From a bacterium (lineage in GTDB: Bacteria > Bacillota > Bacilli > Lactobacillales > Streptococcaceae), in contig CAJNCI010000001.1 of the NCBI GenBank assembly GCA_905221215.1, positions 370,303 to 434,302 of the forward strand: a stretch of 64,000 nt of DNA, written 5' to 3'. The notes under the pieces were generated by a model. That model was not told where the DNA came from. It worked only from the letters and a program-made list of their open reading frames with translations, and ran no database searches. This document shows positions 8,992 through 17,387 of the stretch, piece by piece (within the stretch, counting starts at the first letter, position 1; each line of letters opens with the position of its first letter). Both the position numbers and the translations under genes were made by a program.

Positions 8992-8995
8992 AAAA

Positions 8996-9027
8996 GACGA
9001 GGTAGCTCAGCTACTTCGCCTTTCTTT
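8996..9027. terminator. Terminator between pepT and phtE
   Basis: An 11-bp stem (GACGAGGTAGC with GCTACTTCGCC, one mismatch and one wobble) followed by TTTCTTTTT on the plus strand. Confidence 0.72.
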
Positions 9028-12000
9028 TTATTGAGCTGGTTTTTCTTGGTTGTCAACACTAGTTGTAGATTCTGCTGTTTCCTTTTCTGAAGTTGATTCA
9101 GCAGGTTTAGAATCTGTTGCCTTGCTCGGTTTGTTTTCGTCACTTGCAGTTTCACTGTAAGATTCTGCAGTTGCGTTTGGTTGGTTCTCAGCACTGGTGT
9201 TATCTCCATTTGCCTCGGCATTTGTTGCTGGAGTTGTTTCTCCACTCGCACTTGATTTTGACTTGATTTCTTGATTCAAGACCAGAATAGCTTTTGTCAA
9301 TTCAAGTAAAGCAGCCTTATCTTTACTCTTAGCAGAAAGTTGATCTAATAATGCATCCACCTTATCAAAGTCCTCATCAGAACCATTATTACTTTCTAAA
9401 TATGCGTGAAGCGACCTGAGAATATCGTAGAGTTTTTGATAGAGTACAAGTGTCTGAGGATCTTGTTCAGCATTTTCCTTTTCTTGTTGAAGGGCGCTGG
9501 CGATACGAGTCAAGACATCTTTTACCTGACTGTTTACTTCATCCAAGTCTGCATCAGCCTTGTTTGTAGCAACTTTTAGATTTTCTACTTCTTCTGCCAA
9601 GGATTGTCTGATTCCTTCTTCTTGGATTTGTTCCAAGAGTTGATTTGCCTTGCTCAAGAGGTTTTCTACTTGTTCCTTGCTAACATGATTGACATGCTCC
9701 TCTTTCTTAAGATTAGGATAAAGATCTTTCAAAAATTCATAGATTGCTTGCTTAGCAGATTGGCTATCAACTTTTTCTTTATCTAAAACTGTTTCAGTTA
9801 CTTTTGCACTAGTTGACTGATTTTTCAAAGCATCTTCTACTTCTTGTTTTGTTTGATAAATGTTTGGGAACAATTTATTCAAGTCCACAGCCTTACGGAA
9901 GGATTGAGATTGGTATAAAGTCAAAGTTAAATTAGCTACTTTATTACGAAGCTCATCACTTAAACGACCATCATTTACATGCTCATAGAAGTACTTAATG
10001 TATTCCACTGTTGTATCACCTGTACGATCATTAAAGTCTTGAAGAGCTTGAAGTTGTGATTCAACCGCTGCCAAACCTGCCTCATCTTTAGCCAACTTAG
10101 CTTCTTGGAGTCGAACGAGTAGGTCTTTCTTAGGAAGCCCATAAGAGTCTGTATCCAGTGTGTTGATTTTATCAATCAAGGCCTGATATTTCTTATCTAG
10201 AGCGCTTGTTTCAACAGGTTTGACACTTTCATCAATATGGATATATTGCTTATCAAAGAGATCAAGGGTTGCAAGATAACCTGCTGTAGAGTTAGTTGCC
10301 AATTTCTTCATGTTTTCAGTAAATTGACCCAAGGCTAACTCAATCTGTCTTTGTTTGATTGGATCGTCTTTATAGACGTTTCGACTTTCAGCTAGAAGTT
10401 GGTCTACTTTTGCCAAAACTGCCTTCTCATCAAAAGCTCCAGGTTGGTAGTTGGATTGGAGGGCTGGAATTTTGTTTTTCAAAGCCACTTCATAGCCCTT
10501 AGTTTGAACCTTGATATAGTGATTGTGGTCACCATGAGGGATCACAAAACTACCATTCTCTACCTGTAAGCTATAAGGAGACACCCCATCTCGCAAGGCA
10601 GTCGTGTAAAGTTCATTTAGGAAATCAAGTTCTGGATTTCCAGTTTGGAGTGGCAAACGAACATGTTCCTTACGAACAGCATATGGGTGGATATGAGTTG
10701 GATCGTAGGCTTGGTCTGGATTTCCAAAGACGAAGAATCCATTTGAAATTCTAATCGCTTCAAGTGGAACACCATAGGTCTTAGAAATATAAGCAATCTT
10801 TTCTTCATCGCTAGCATCTCTTGAGAAAGACTCTACCGTTTTAGCAAGAGGTTTTACAGGCTCTGCATCATGATGTGTTTTCAAATGATCCTGAGCTGCC
10901 TTAATTTGTTCAGCTGTCAAATCCTTCTTGAAGAAGTAATGATTGTGGTCGCCGTGACTCATAACAAATCCTTGCTCATCCTCATTTATGACACGATTGG
11001 CATTAAAACCGTGATCGTGTTCCTCACCATGATGGTGTCCATGATGATCTTCGTCGTGATCGTCATCATGAGCTGGACTTGGTGTTGCTGTATTTGCCCC
11101 TTTCAAGTGGTCCTGTGCCGCCTTGATTTGTTCTGGTGTCAAATCTTTCTTAAAGAAGTAATGATTGTGGTCGCCGTGACTCATAACAAATCCTTGCTCA
11201 TCCTCACTTATGACACGATTGGCATTAAAACCGTGATCGTGTTCCTCACCATGATGGTGTCCATGATGATCTTCGTCGTGATCGTCATCATGAGCTGGAC
11301 TTGGTGTTGTTGTATTTGCCCCTTTCAAGTGGTCTTGCGCTGCCTTGATTTGATCAGCTGTCAAATCCTTCTTGAAGAAGTAATGATTGTGGTCGCCGTG
11401 ACTCATGATAAATCCTGAACTATCTTCAGCAATAATCCGATTGGCATCAAAGCCGTGTCCACCTTCTTCATGTTCCTCATGTGAAACACTAGGATTGGCT
11501 GGAAGAGATGGCGAAGGGGTTACTAGAGTATTGTTAGGAAGAGTCGGTTGCCCAATTGGGTTCGATTTCGGAATGTAATGGAAATGATCACCATGTCTGA
11601 CGATATAAGCTGTTGCTGTTTCTTCAACAATATCTTTTGGATTAAAGATATAGCCATCAGATGTTGCAGAAATAGCCTTATTTGTTGTCAATGAGGCATG
11701 ATTCACTGTAGATGGATTAGTTGAAAGACTTCCTAGACTAGACGCTACTTCATGAGGTTTTTCATTTGTAGAGACCGTAGAACCGGTTCCACCGATAGGC
11801 ACCATTCTGGCAATCTTTTCTTCTAAAGCAGAGAGCTTACTGTAAGGAATAAAGTGGTAATGGTCGCCATGCGGAATAGCAACTCCATTTGCCGTGCGAC
11901 TGATAATCTTAGCAGGGTCAAAAACCAGACCGTCTGATTCACTGTAACGTTGGTCACTAGGTGAATCATAGAGTTCTTTCAAAAGACTTTGAAGATTTTC

Positions 12001-12804
12001 AGCTTTATTTGCTGGCTTGCTAGTTGAGCCTTGTGCTACAGATTGCGTGTTATTGTCACTAGCTGCTGAAGAATAGCTTAACTGACTCGGTTGCGTATTT
12101 TTCCCAGCTAGAATAGCTTTGGCTGCTGCTAATTCACTAGCAGACAAATCATTTTTTGGAATGTAGTGATAGTGTCCTCCGTGAGGAACGATATAAGCAT
12201 CACCAGTATCTTCGATGATATCAGCTGGATTAAAGACATAACCATCATCTGTCGTATAGCGTCCCTGAGACCTTGCTACAGCAACATCTGAGCTGACCTT
12301 CTCATTATCTTTGACATGTTCTTGTTTTTGACGGTTGATTTCATCCTTGGTTCGAACATTATCAGCATGAGCTGCATCTTTCAGGTAGACATAATATTTT
12401 CCATCGACCTTGATAATATAACCACCCTTGACCTCATTGACAATATCCCCATCCTTCAGTTGGTAGTTTGGATCCTTCATCAAGAGTTCTTCACTAAAGA
12501 GGGCATCATAAGGAACTTTCCCATTATAGTAATGATAGTGGTCACCGTGTGACGTCACATAGCCCTGGTCTGTAATTTTGATTACAATTTGCTCAGCCTG
12601 AATTCCCTCTTTTTGGCTGACCTGATCTGGTGTCAGGTTTTCAGTTTTCTGACTTGACTGACTTGACTGACTACCATCCACATATGAGACCCGATTATTG
12701 TCCTTATTTTCCTGCGATCGGTGCTGATTTAGCGCATAAGCACATAGGCTCAAGGACACGATAACAGCTGATCCAGCTGCTATATACTTTTTACTGAATT
12801 TCAT
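9028..12804 (-). CDS. phtE: PhtE-like histidine triad protein, enlarged and mosaic
   Basis: Surface zinc-scavenging protein of the streptococcal histidine triad family, 1258 residues. The start MKFSKKYIAAGSAVIVSLSL is a signal sequence typical of PhtE. Eight HxxHxH triads are visible (one SHGDHYH, four of the PHG/RHG type including the last PHGDHNHYIK, and three SHGDHNHYFF). Between the last group lie two His/Asp-rich linkers (HDDDHDEDHHGHHHGEEHDHG type). The C-terminal half is helical and charged and ends in a Ser/Thr/Glu-rich tail without LPxTG. Pneumococcal PhtE is about 1040 residues with a different C-terminus as I recall it, so this looks like a domain mosaic. It has its own promoter with AdcR-like boxes, separate from adcAII-phtD. 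Confidence 0.85.
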   Translation of the reverse strand: MKFSKKYIAAGSAVIVSLSLCAYALNQHRSQENKDNNRVSYVDGSQSSQSSQKTENLTPDQVSQKEGIQAEQIVIKITDQGYVTSHGDHYHYYNGKVPYDALFSEELLMKDPNYQLKDGDIVNEVKGGYIIKVDGKYYVYLKDAAHADNVRTKDEINRQKQEHVKDNEKVSSDVAVARSQGRYTTDDGYVFNPADIIEDTGDAYIVPHGGHYHYIPKNDLSASELAAAKAILAGKNTQPSQLSYSSAASDNNTQSVAQGSTSKPANKAENLQSLLKELYDSPSDQRYSESDGLVFDPAKIISRTANGVAIPHGDHYHFIPYSKLSALEEKIARMVPIGGTGSTVSTNEKPHEVASSLGSLSTNPSTVNHASLTTNKAISATSDGYIFNPKDIVEETATAYIVRHGDHFHYIPKSNPIGQPTLPNNTLVTPSPSLPANPSVSHEEHEEGGHGFDANRIIAEDSSGFIMSHGDHNHYFFKKDLTADQIKAAQDHLKGANTTTPSPAHDDDHDEDHHGHHHGEEHDHGFNANRVISEDEQGFVMSHGDHNHYFFKKDLTPEQIKAAQDHLKGANTATPSPAHDDDHDEDHHGHHHGEEHDHGFNANRVINEDEQGFVMSHGDHNHYFFKKDLTAEQIKAAQDHLKTHHDAEPVKPLAKTVESFSRDASDEEKIAYISKTYGVPLEAIRISNGFFVFGNPDQAYDPTHIHPYAVRKEHVRLPLQTGNPELDFLNELYTTALRDGVSPYSLQVENGSFVIPHGDHNHYIKVQTKGYEVALKNKIPALQSNYQPGAFDEKAVLAKVDQLLAESRNVYKDDPIKQRQIELALGQFTENMKKLATNSTAGYLATLDLFDKQYIHIDESVKPVETSALDKKYQALIDKINTLDTDSYGLPKKDLLVRLQEAKLAKDEAGLAAVESQLQALQDFNDRTGDTTVEYIKYFYEHVNDGRLSDELRNKVANLTLTLYQSQSFRKAVDLNKLFPNIYQTKQEVEDALKNQSTSAKVTETVLDKEKVDSQSAKQAIYEFLKDLYPNLKKEEHVNHVSKEQVENLLSKANQLLEQIQEEGIRQSLAEEVENLKVATNKADADLDEVNSQVKDVLTRIASALQQEKENAEQDPQTLVLYQKLYDILRSLHAYLESNNGSDEDFDKVDALLDQLSAKSKDKAALLELTKAILVLNQEIKSKSSASGETTPATNAEANGDNTSAENQPNATAESYSETASDENKPSKATDSKPAESTSEKETAESTTSVDNQEKPAQ
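10879..11460 (-). repeat. 222-bp in-frame tandem repeat inside phtE
   Basis: A 222-bp (74-codon) unit is present as copies 10879-11100 and 11101-11322, with a shorter third copy after 11323. Copies one and two are almost identical. Each unit carries one SHGDHNHYFF triad and one histidine-aspartate linker. Confidence 0.85.
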
Positions 12805-12884
12805 AAATCCCTCATTTCAATAAATGATGAAGTTTTTTCGTAACTTCTTTTTATCGGTTAAACAGCTTTTTCTAAACTGGTTAT

Positions 12885-12938
12885 TTAACCAATTAATTAA
12901 CCAGTAAATAGTTTACCTTTTTTAAGTTTATCTGTCAA
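12885..12938 (-). promoter_or_regulatory. phtE promoter with AdcR-like operators
   Basis: On the minus strand TTGACA, 17 bases and TAAACT (12910-12938) form the promoter. TTTACTGGTTAA (12897-12908) lies directly after the -10, and TTAATTGGTTAA (12885-12896) follows. Both resemble the AdcR box TTAACNNGTTAA, so zinc-loaded AdcR would cover the transcription start. The arrangement copies that of adcAII. Confidence 0.72.
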
Positions 12939-12954
12939 GATTTTTATATCATTT

Positions 12955-12985
12955 TAAAAAATAAAAGCCAGTATTGCTACTGACT
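12955..12985 (-). terminator. Terminator of the adcAII-phtD operon
   Basis: AGTCAGTA and TACTGGCT form an 8-bp stem on the minus strand, followed by TTTATTTTTT. Confidence 0.78.
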
Positions 12986-13015
12986 CTTACATTATCTTGA
13001 TTTATAGGATAAAGT

Positions 13016-16000
13016 TTATACTGCTGGTTTCGTCGTTACTGACTCGCTACCTTTTAGCAAAGCAAGTAATTTTTCTGCTTCTGCCATGATGCCATTATTA
13101 TCCATGGTTTGCAGGCTCAAATTATTTCGTAAACCAGCTAGGGTTTCTGTCGCATTAGCTTTCAGACTAGCATCCGTTACTTTGGCAAGTAAAGCTTCTG
13201 CTTCTTTGAGTTTGGCTTCTACTTTTTCAGTCTCTACTTGAGGGACTTCTGGCTCAGCAGGTGTTTCCTCTACTGGCTCTTCATCTGCTTTGAAGTTCTT
13301 ATTTGGATCTTCACTGTGGTCTTTCTTACCTAAGACATGATCGCTGGCATTGCCCCATCCATCATTAGAATGTGGACGTTCGTCAGGATGTTCGACATAG
13401 TACTTAATCGTCGCAAATAAATCTTCCAAAGTATAACCATTTGGAGCCTTGTATGAATGATCATCAAACCAAGCGAATTTAATATTATGGTAATGATCCT
13501 TATGAGGAATGATTAAATTACCATTTTTTATCTCAACTGTATGCTCTACCATGTATGGAAGTCGAACGAGTGGAATTCGTTTCTCACCCTTCACACGATT
13601 GTAAATGGCCGCTGCACTATCTCCAGTTGGATTTGCTTGAGCATCTGCATCTGGAGATGGAGGTAGAATCCCTTTCTCTTTAGTATAAGATTGAGCAGCT
13701 GCTTTTTCCTTATCAGAAAGACTGTCTTTTCCAATCCAGTGACTATGTCCCATATGAGGCGTTACATAGGCATCTCCTTCATCACTGATAATATCATGTT
13801 CGTCAAAAATGTAGCCATCTGAGGTTGTATACTTATCAGCTAATTGAGCAATACGGACTTCGTTTTCGGTATATTCAATTTGAGAATTTGGTTTGCCAAG
13901 ACGTTCAGGATGGGTAATTGGTGCTAGGAATGCCAATAAATCATCTACTAATTTTCCTTTATTAGAAGATTCATCATTCAAGCGTTCTGCTAATTTATCT
14001 AAAGCTTGGAAGTCAGAAGTACGACCCTTATTTTCAGACAAGGCTTTATGTGCCTCGGCCAATAAATTATACGCTTTATCATAAAATTCTTGGTCACGAG
14101 GAGCGACATTTTCTTTCTTCGCAACTAGGGCATGCATCTCTTGAGTTTTCTTAGATAAGAGATTTTCAATAGCGTCAATCTTATCCTTGGCTAAGTCTTT
14201 AGCTAGAACATAACGACTAGCGCCCTTATCTTCGATAATATATCCATCACCAACTTTTCTAACAACTTGGTTGACATCAAATTCTGTCGGTTTATTTTCC
14301 ACTGTTGCTAGAGGTTTGGTAGTAGGGGCTGGCTTCAGAGGAGTAACATTTGGCAAGACACTTCCGTTTTGTCCCTTGACAGCTACCATACGAGCCAATT
14401 TTTCTTCCAGCGGTGACATTTGTGAATAAGGGATAAAGTGATAATGGTCTCCGTGGGGCACTGCGACACCATTAGCTGTACGTTTGATGATTTGAGCTGG
14501 ATCAAAGACTAGGCCATCCGATTCAACATGACGTTCTGATAAAGGTTTGGCATACAATTCACTTAAAAGTGTTGAAATGTCTTCCCCTTGATTTTGATGA
14601 TATGTTGGGGTGACAGTCAGATTTGGAGTCTCTGTCAAACTTGGTCGGGCTGGATTAGCATTGCCACTACTTGGTTTACTTGAACTTGTAGAAGAATGAG
14701 AACCCTGTTTACCATTCCAATAAGCTTGGGCTGCAGCCAATTCCCCTGCTGACAAATCACTCTTAGGAATATAGTGGAAATGATTGCCGTGCGGTACAAC
14801 AAAAGCGTCACCTGTATCTTCAATCACATCTGTCGGACTAAAGACATACCCATCATCCGTTGTATAGGCTCCTCCAGTTCCTCGATTTGGTGCCTGCGTA
14901 TTGAGATTAAAGTTTGGTTTAATGGTTGAACTTGGTGTTGAACTTGTTTTCTCAGGACTGCTTGGTTTCGAATTGTCAGCATGACTTTGAACTGGCTGAC
15001 CTCCAATTGGTAGATTTCGAGCCAATTTTTCTTCCAAAGCAGACATTTGTGAGTAAGGAATGAAATGGAAATGATCCCCGTGAGGCACTGCCACACCATT
15101 GGCTGTACGTTTGGTAATCTGTGCTGGGTCAAATACTAATCCATCAGATTCCACATGACGTTGGCTAAGTGGCAAAGCATACAATTCTTGAAGGAGACTA
15201 TCCAAGTCCTCATTTTGACTTTCAGAATCTGTTGCAGGATTTTGAGATGTCTCAGCTTGACTCGTTCTCACACTAGATCTTGTTTCTCCCCTGCTAGAAC
15301 GATATTCAACCGTACTTAATTGGCCACCTTTTCCAGATAAGAAGGCTTGGGCAGCAGCTAATTCACTGGCAGACAAATCACTCTTAGGAATATAGTGGAA
15401 GTGATTGCCATGAGGAACGATATAAGCATCACCCGTGTCCTCAATGATATCAGACGCATTGAAGATATACCCATCATCCGTTGTATAACGTCCTTGAGCT
15501 CTGGCTGCAGCAACAGCATTATCTGTGCTTGCATTATGATTATGACTATGTTCCTGCTTCTGACGTTTAATCTCTTCTTTTGTCCGAATATTGTCCGCAT
15601 GAGCCGCATCTTTAAGGTAAACATAGTATTTCCCGTCTACCTTAATCACATAACCACCCTTGATTTCATTGACAATGTCTGAATCCTTCAACTGATAATT
15701 CGGATCTTTCATGAGGAGTTCTTCACTGATGATAGCGTCATAAGGAACCTTCCCATTATAGTAATGATAATGGTCTCCATGAGAGGTCACATAACCTTGA
15801 TCCGTGATCTTGATAACAATTTGTTCAGCGTTGATTCCCTCTCTCTTACTGACTTCATCTGGTGTCAAGTTCTCTGCCTTTTGACCAGCCTGATCACCAT
15901 CTATATAAGCAACTCGATTAGACTCTTTCTTAACTTGACCAGCTTGGTAGCGACCAAGCTCATAGGAACAAACACTTAGGGCAAGGACTGCCACTGAACC

Positions 16001-16027
16001 TGCTACATATTTTTTATTAATTTTCAT
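13016..16027 (-). CDS. phtD: PhtD/PhtA-type histidine triad protein, seven triads
   Basis: Zinc-binding surface protein of 1003 residues. The N-terminus MKINKKYVAGSVAVLALSVC is the signal sequence shared by PhtA, PhtB and PhtD. Seven HxxHxH triads are seen: SHGDHYH, PHGNHFH, PHGDHFH, PHGNHFH, PHGDHYH, PHMGHSH and PHKDHYH. The second-plus-third triad module (TTDDGY...VESDGLVFDP) is duplicated, which explains the length; PhtD has five triads in about 850 residues. The C-terminal region (KFAWFDDHSYKAPNGYTLED onward) resembles PhtA. It begins seven bases after adcAII, so it is co-transcribed; Pht proteins are thought to pass zinc to AdcAII. Confidence 0.88.
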   Translation of the reverse strand: MKINKKYVAGSVAVLALSVCSYELGRYQAGQVKKESNRVAYIDGDQAGQKAENLTPDEVSKREGINAEQIVIKITDQGYVTSHGDHYHYYNGKVPYDAIISEELLMKDPNYQLKDSDIVNEIKGGYVIKVDGKYYVYLKDAAHADNIRTKEEIKRQKQEHSHNHNASTDNAVAAARAQGRYTTDDGYIFNASDIIEDTGDAYIVPHGNHFHYIPKSDLSASELAAAQAFLSGKGGQLSTVEYRSSRGETRSSVRTSQAETSQNPATDSESQNEDLDSLLQELYALPLSQRHVESDGLVFDPAQITKRTANGVAVPHGDHFHFIPYSQMSALEEKLARNLPIGGQPVQSHADNSKPSSPEKTSSTPSSTIKPNFNLNTQAPNRGTGGAYTTDDGYVFSPTDVIEDTGDAFVVPHGNHFHYIPKSDLSAGELAAAQAYWNGKQGSHSSTSSSKPSSGNANPARPSLTETPNLTVTPTYHQNQGEDISTLLSELYAKPLSERHVESDGLVFDPAQIIKRTANGVAVPHGDHYHFIPYSQMSPLEEKLARMVAVKGQNGSVLPNVTPLKPAPTTKPLATVENKPTEFDVNQVVRKVGDGYIIEDKGASRYVLAKDLAKDKIDAIENLLSKKTQEMHALVAKKENVAPRDQEFYDKAYNLLAEAHKALSENKGRTSDFQALDKLAERLNDESSNKGKLVDDLLAFLAPITHPERLGKPNSQIEYTENEVRIAQLADKYTTSDGYIFDEHDIISDEGDAYVTPHMGHSHWIGKDSLSDKEKAAAQSYTKEKGILPPSPDADAQANPTGDSAAAIYNRVKGEKRIPLVRLPYMVEHTVEIKNGNLIIPHKDHYHNIKFAWFDDHSYKAPNGYTLEDLFATIKYYVEHPDERPHSNDGWGNASDHVLGKKDHSEDPNKNFKADEEPVEETPAEPEVPQVETEKVEAKLKEAEALLAKVTDASLKANATETLAGLRNNLSLQTMDNNGIMAEAEKLLALLKGSESVTTKPAV

Positions 16028-16034
16028 TCTTTCC

Positions 16035-16952
16035 TCATTTCAATTCTTCTGCTAGAACACTCATATTTTCTTCAAGATTTTCTAGATAAGTCTTGTCATT
16101 TTGTGGGTCTGCCTCTAAAGGATTCAAAGTTTTAAGACCTACACCTGTTGATTTGACAAGAGTTTCAGCTACTTTTGAAGAAGCGTTACTTTCTGTAAAA
16201 ATCGTTTTAACCTTATAGGTTTTAACAAATTCCTGAATTTCTGTTAGTTGTCGTGGACTTGGTTCTTGTTCAGGAGAGATACCTGCAATACCCAGTTGAT
16301 TAAGTCCAAATCGCTTAGCAAGATAAGAAAAGGCTGTATGTTGTGTTACAAAGGTTTTCTGACTCGCTTTTTCAAATTTAGGCTGGAATTTCTTGGTTAA
16401 TTCTTGAGCTTTTTTGATAAAAGATTGCGCATTTTTTTGATAAGTTTCTTTATGCTCACTATCCACCTCTGAAAGTTTATCAGCGATAATCTGCGCTTCT
16501 TCGCCAGCTTTTTCAGGATCTAGCCAAGTGTGAGGGTCATAGAGCGTTTTTTCATCAACTCCATCCCCTGCTTCCACATCTTCTAGCCCTGGGACGCGGT
16601 CTAAAGTCATTCCCTCTGAAGCCTCTAAAACCTTAACTTTGGATTTTTTAAGATTGGGATCTAGACTTCCTGCCCAAGATTCGAGCGTATGAGAATGGTA
16701 AACAAAGACATCTGCATCATAGATGGCCGCGATATCATTTGCTGAAGGTTCAAAAGAATGAATTCCGCTACTTGACTGAATCATCCGAACATCATTCAAA
16801 TCTCCAGATACTTCCTTGACCATAGCGTAGATAGGATAGAAACTGGTCACAATTTTCATCCCTTTCCCTGTCTGGCTTTCTTTTTGACCACAAGCCCCTA
16901 AACACAAAAGAAAGACACTTAACAATACTAAAAATAAACTTTTTTTCTTCAT
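16035..16952 (-). CDS. adcAII: Zinc-binding lipoprotein AdcAII (Lmb)
   Basis: Cluster A-I solute-binding lipoprotein that captures zinc for the AdcCB transporter encoded elsewhere. The signal peptide ends in the lipobox LGAC with Cys21 as lipidated residue. Zinc ligands expected for the family are visible: H65 (SSGIHSFEPS), H86/H88 (VYHSHTLE), H141 (DPHTWLDPE) region, H205 (TQHTAFSY) and an acidic residue near 279 (FTESNASS). At 305 residues it has the normal length. It is the first gene of an operon with phtD, from a promoter whose start region holds an AdcR-like box. Confidence 0.95.
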   Translation of the reverse strand: MKKKSLFLVLLSVFLLCLGACGQKESQTGKGMKIVTSFYPIYAMVKEVSGDLNDVRMIQSSSGIHSFEPSANDIAAIYDADVFVYHSHTLESWAGSLDPNLKKSKVKVLEASEGMTLDRVPGLEDVEAGDGVDEKTLYDPHTWLDPEKAGEEAQIIADKLSEVDSEHKETYQKNAQSFIKKAQELTKKFQPKFEKASQKTFVTQHTAFSYLAKRFGLNQLGIAGISPEQEPSPRQLTEIQEFVKTYKVKTIFTESNASSKVAETLVKSTGVGLKTLNPLEADPQNDKTYLENLEENMSVLAEELK

Positions 16953-16974
16953 GGATAACTCCTTAACTATTTAA

Positions 16975-17016
16975 TTAACTGGTAAACATTCTACTCCTAA
17001 AAATTTAATCTGTCAA
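16975..17016 (-). promoter_or_regulatory. adcAII promoter with AdcR-like box
   Basis: TTGACA, 17 bases, TAGAAT on the minus strand (16988-17016), followed at once by TTTACCAGTTAA (16975-16986), one change from the AdcR consensus. Repressor binding there would block initiation when zinc is plentiful. Confidence 0.75.
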
Positions 17017-17049
17017 GCTATTTTTAGAAAAAAATTGAAAATTTCTTTC

Positions 17050-17089
17050 ACATATAAAAATCTGCTGAGTTTGAATAACTCAACAGATT
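17050..17089 (-). terminator. Terminator downstream of the permease gene
   Basis: AATCTGTTGAGTT pairs with AACTCAGCAGATT around ATTCA on the minus strand, then TTTTATATG. A BOX element separates it from the permease stop codon. Confidence 0.65.
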
Positions 17090-17099
17090 CTCACTTTAT

Positions 17100-17387
17100 A
17101 TACTCAATGAAAATCAAAGAGCAAATTAGGAATCTAGCCGCAGGCTGCTCAAAACACTGTTTTGATGTTGTAGATAAGACTGACGAAGTCAGCTCAAAAC
17201 ATGTTTTTGAGGTTGTAGATGAAACTGACGAAGTCAGCTCAAAACATGTTTTTGAGGTTGTAGATGAAACTGACGAAGTCAGCTCAAAACATGTTTTTAA
17301 GGTTGTAGATGAAACTGACGAAGTCAGTAACCATATATACGGTAAGGCAACACTAGTATGGTTTAAAGAGATTTTCGAAGAGTATTA
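17100..17387 (-). repeat. BOX element, boxA-boxB(x4)-boxC
   Basis: The plus strand reads the boxC end (TACTCAATGAAAATCAAAGA), four boxB units of 45 bp carrying GACTGACGAAGTCAG-like stems, then the boxA end (GAGATTTTCGAAGAGTAT). BOX elements are non-coding repeats typical of S. pneumoniae and close relatives. The boxA end touches the permease stop codon. The open frame across it is a by-product of the repeat period. Confidence 0.93.

Noticed and set aside
10870..11418. 182-residue rightward open frame with internal repeats
   Set aside because: Antisense of the phtE histidine-rich repeats; its repeats simply mirror the 222-bp unit.
17160..17335. Regular 45-bp repeats suggestive of a CRISPR array
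   Set aside because: There are no unique spacers; the repeats are contiguous boxB units.
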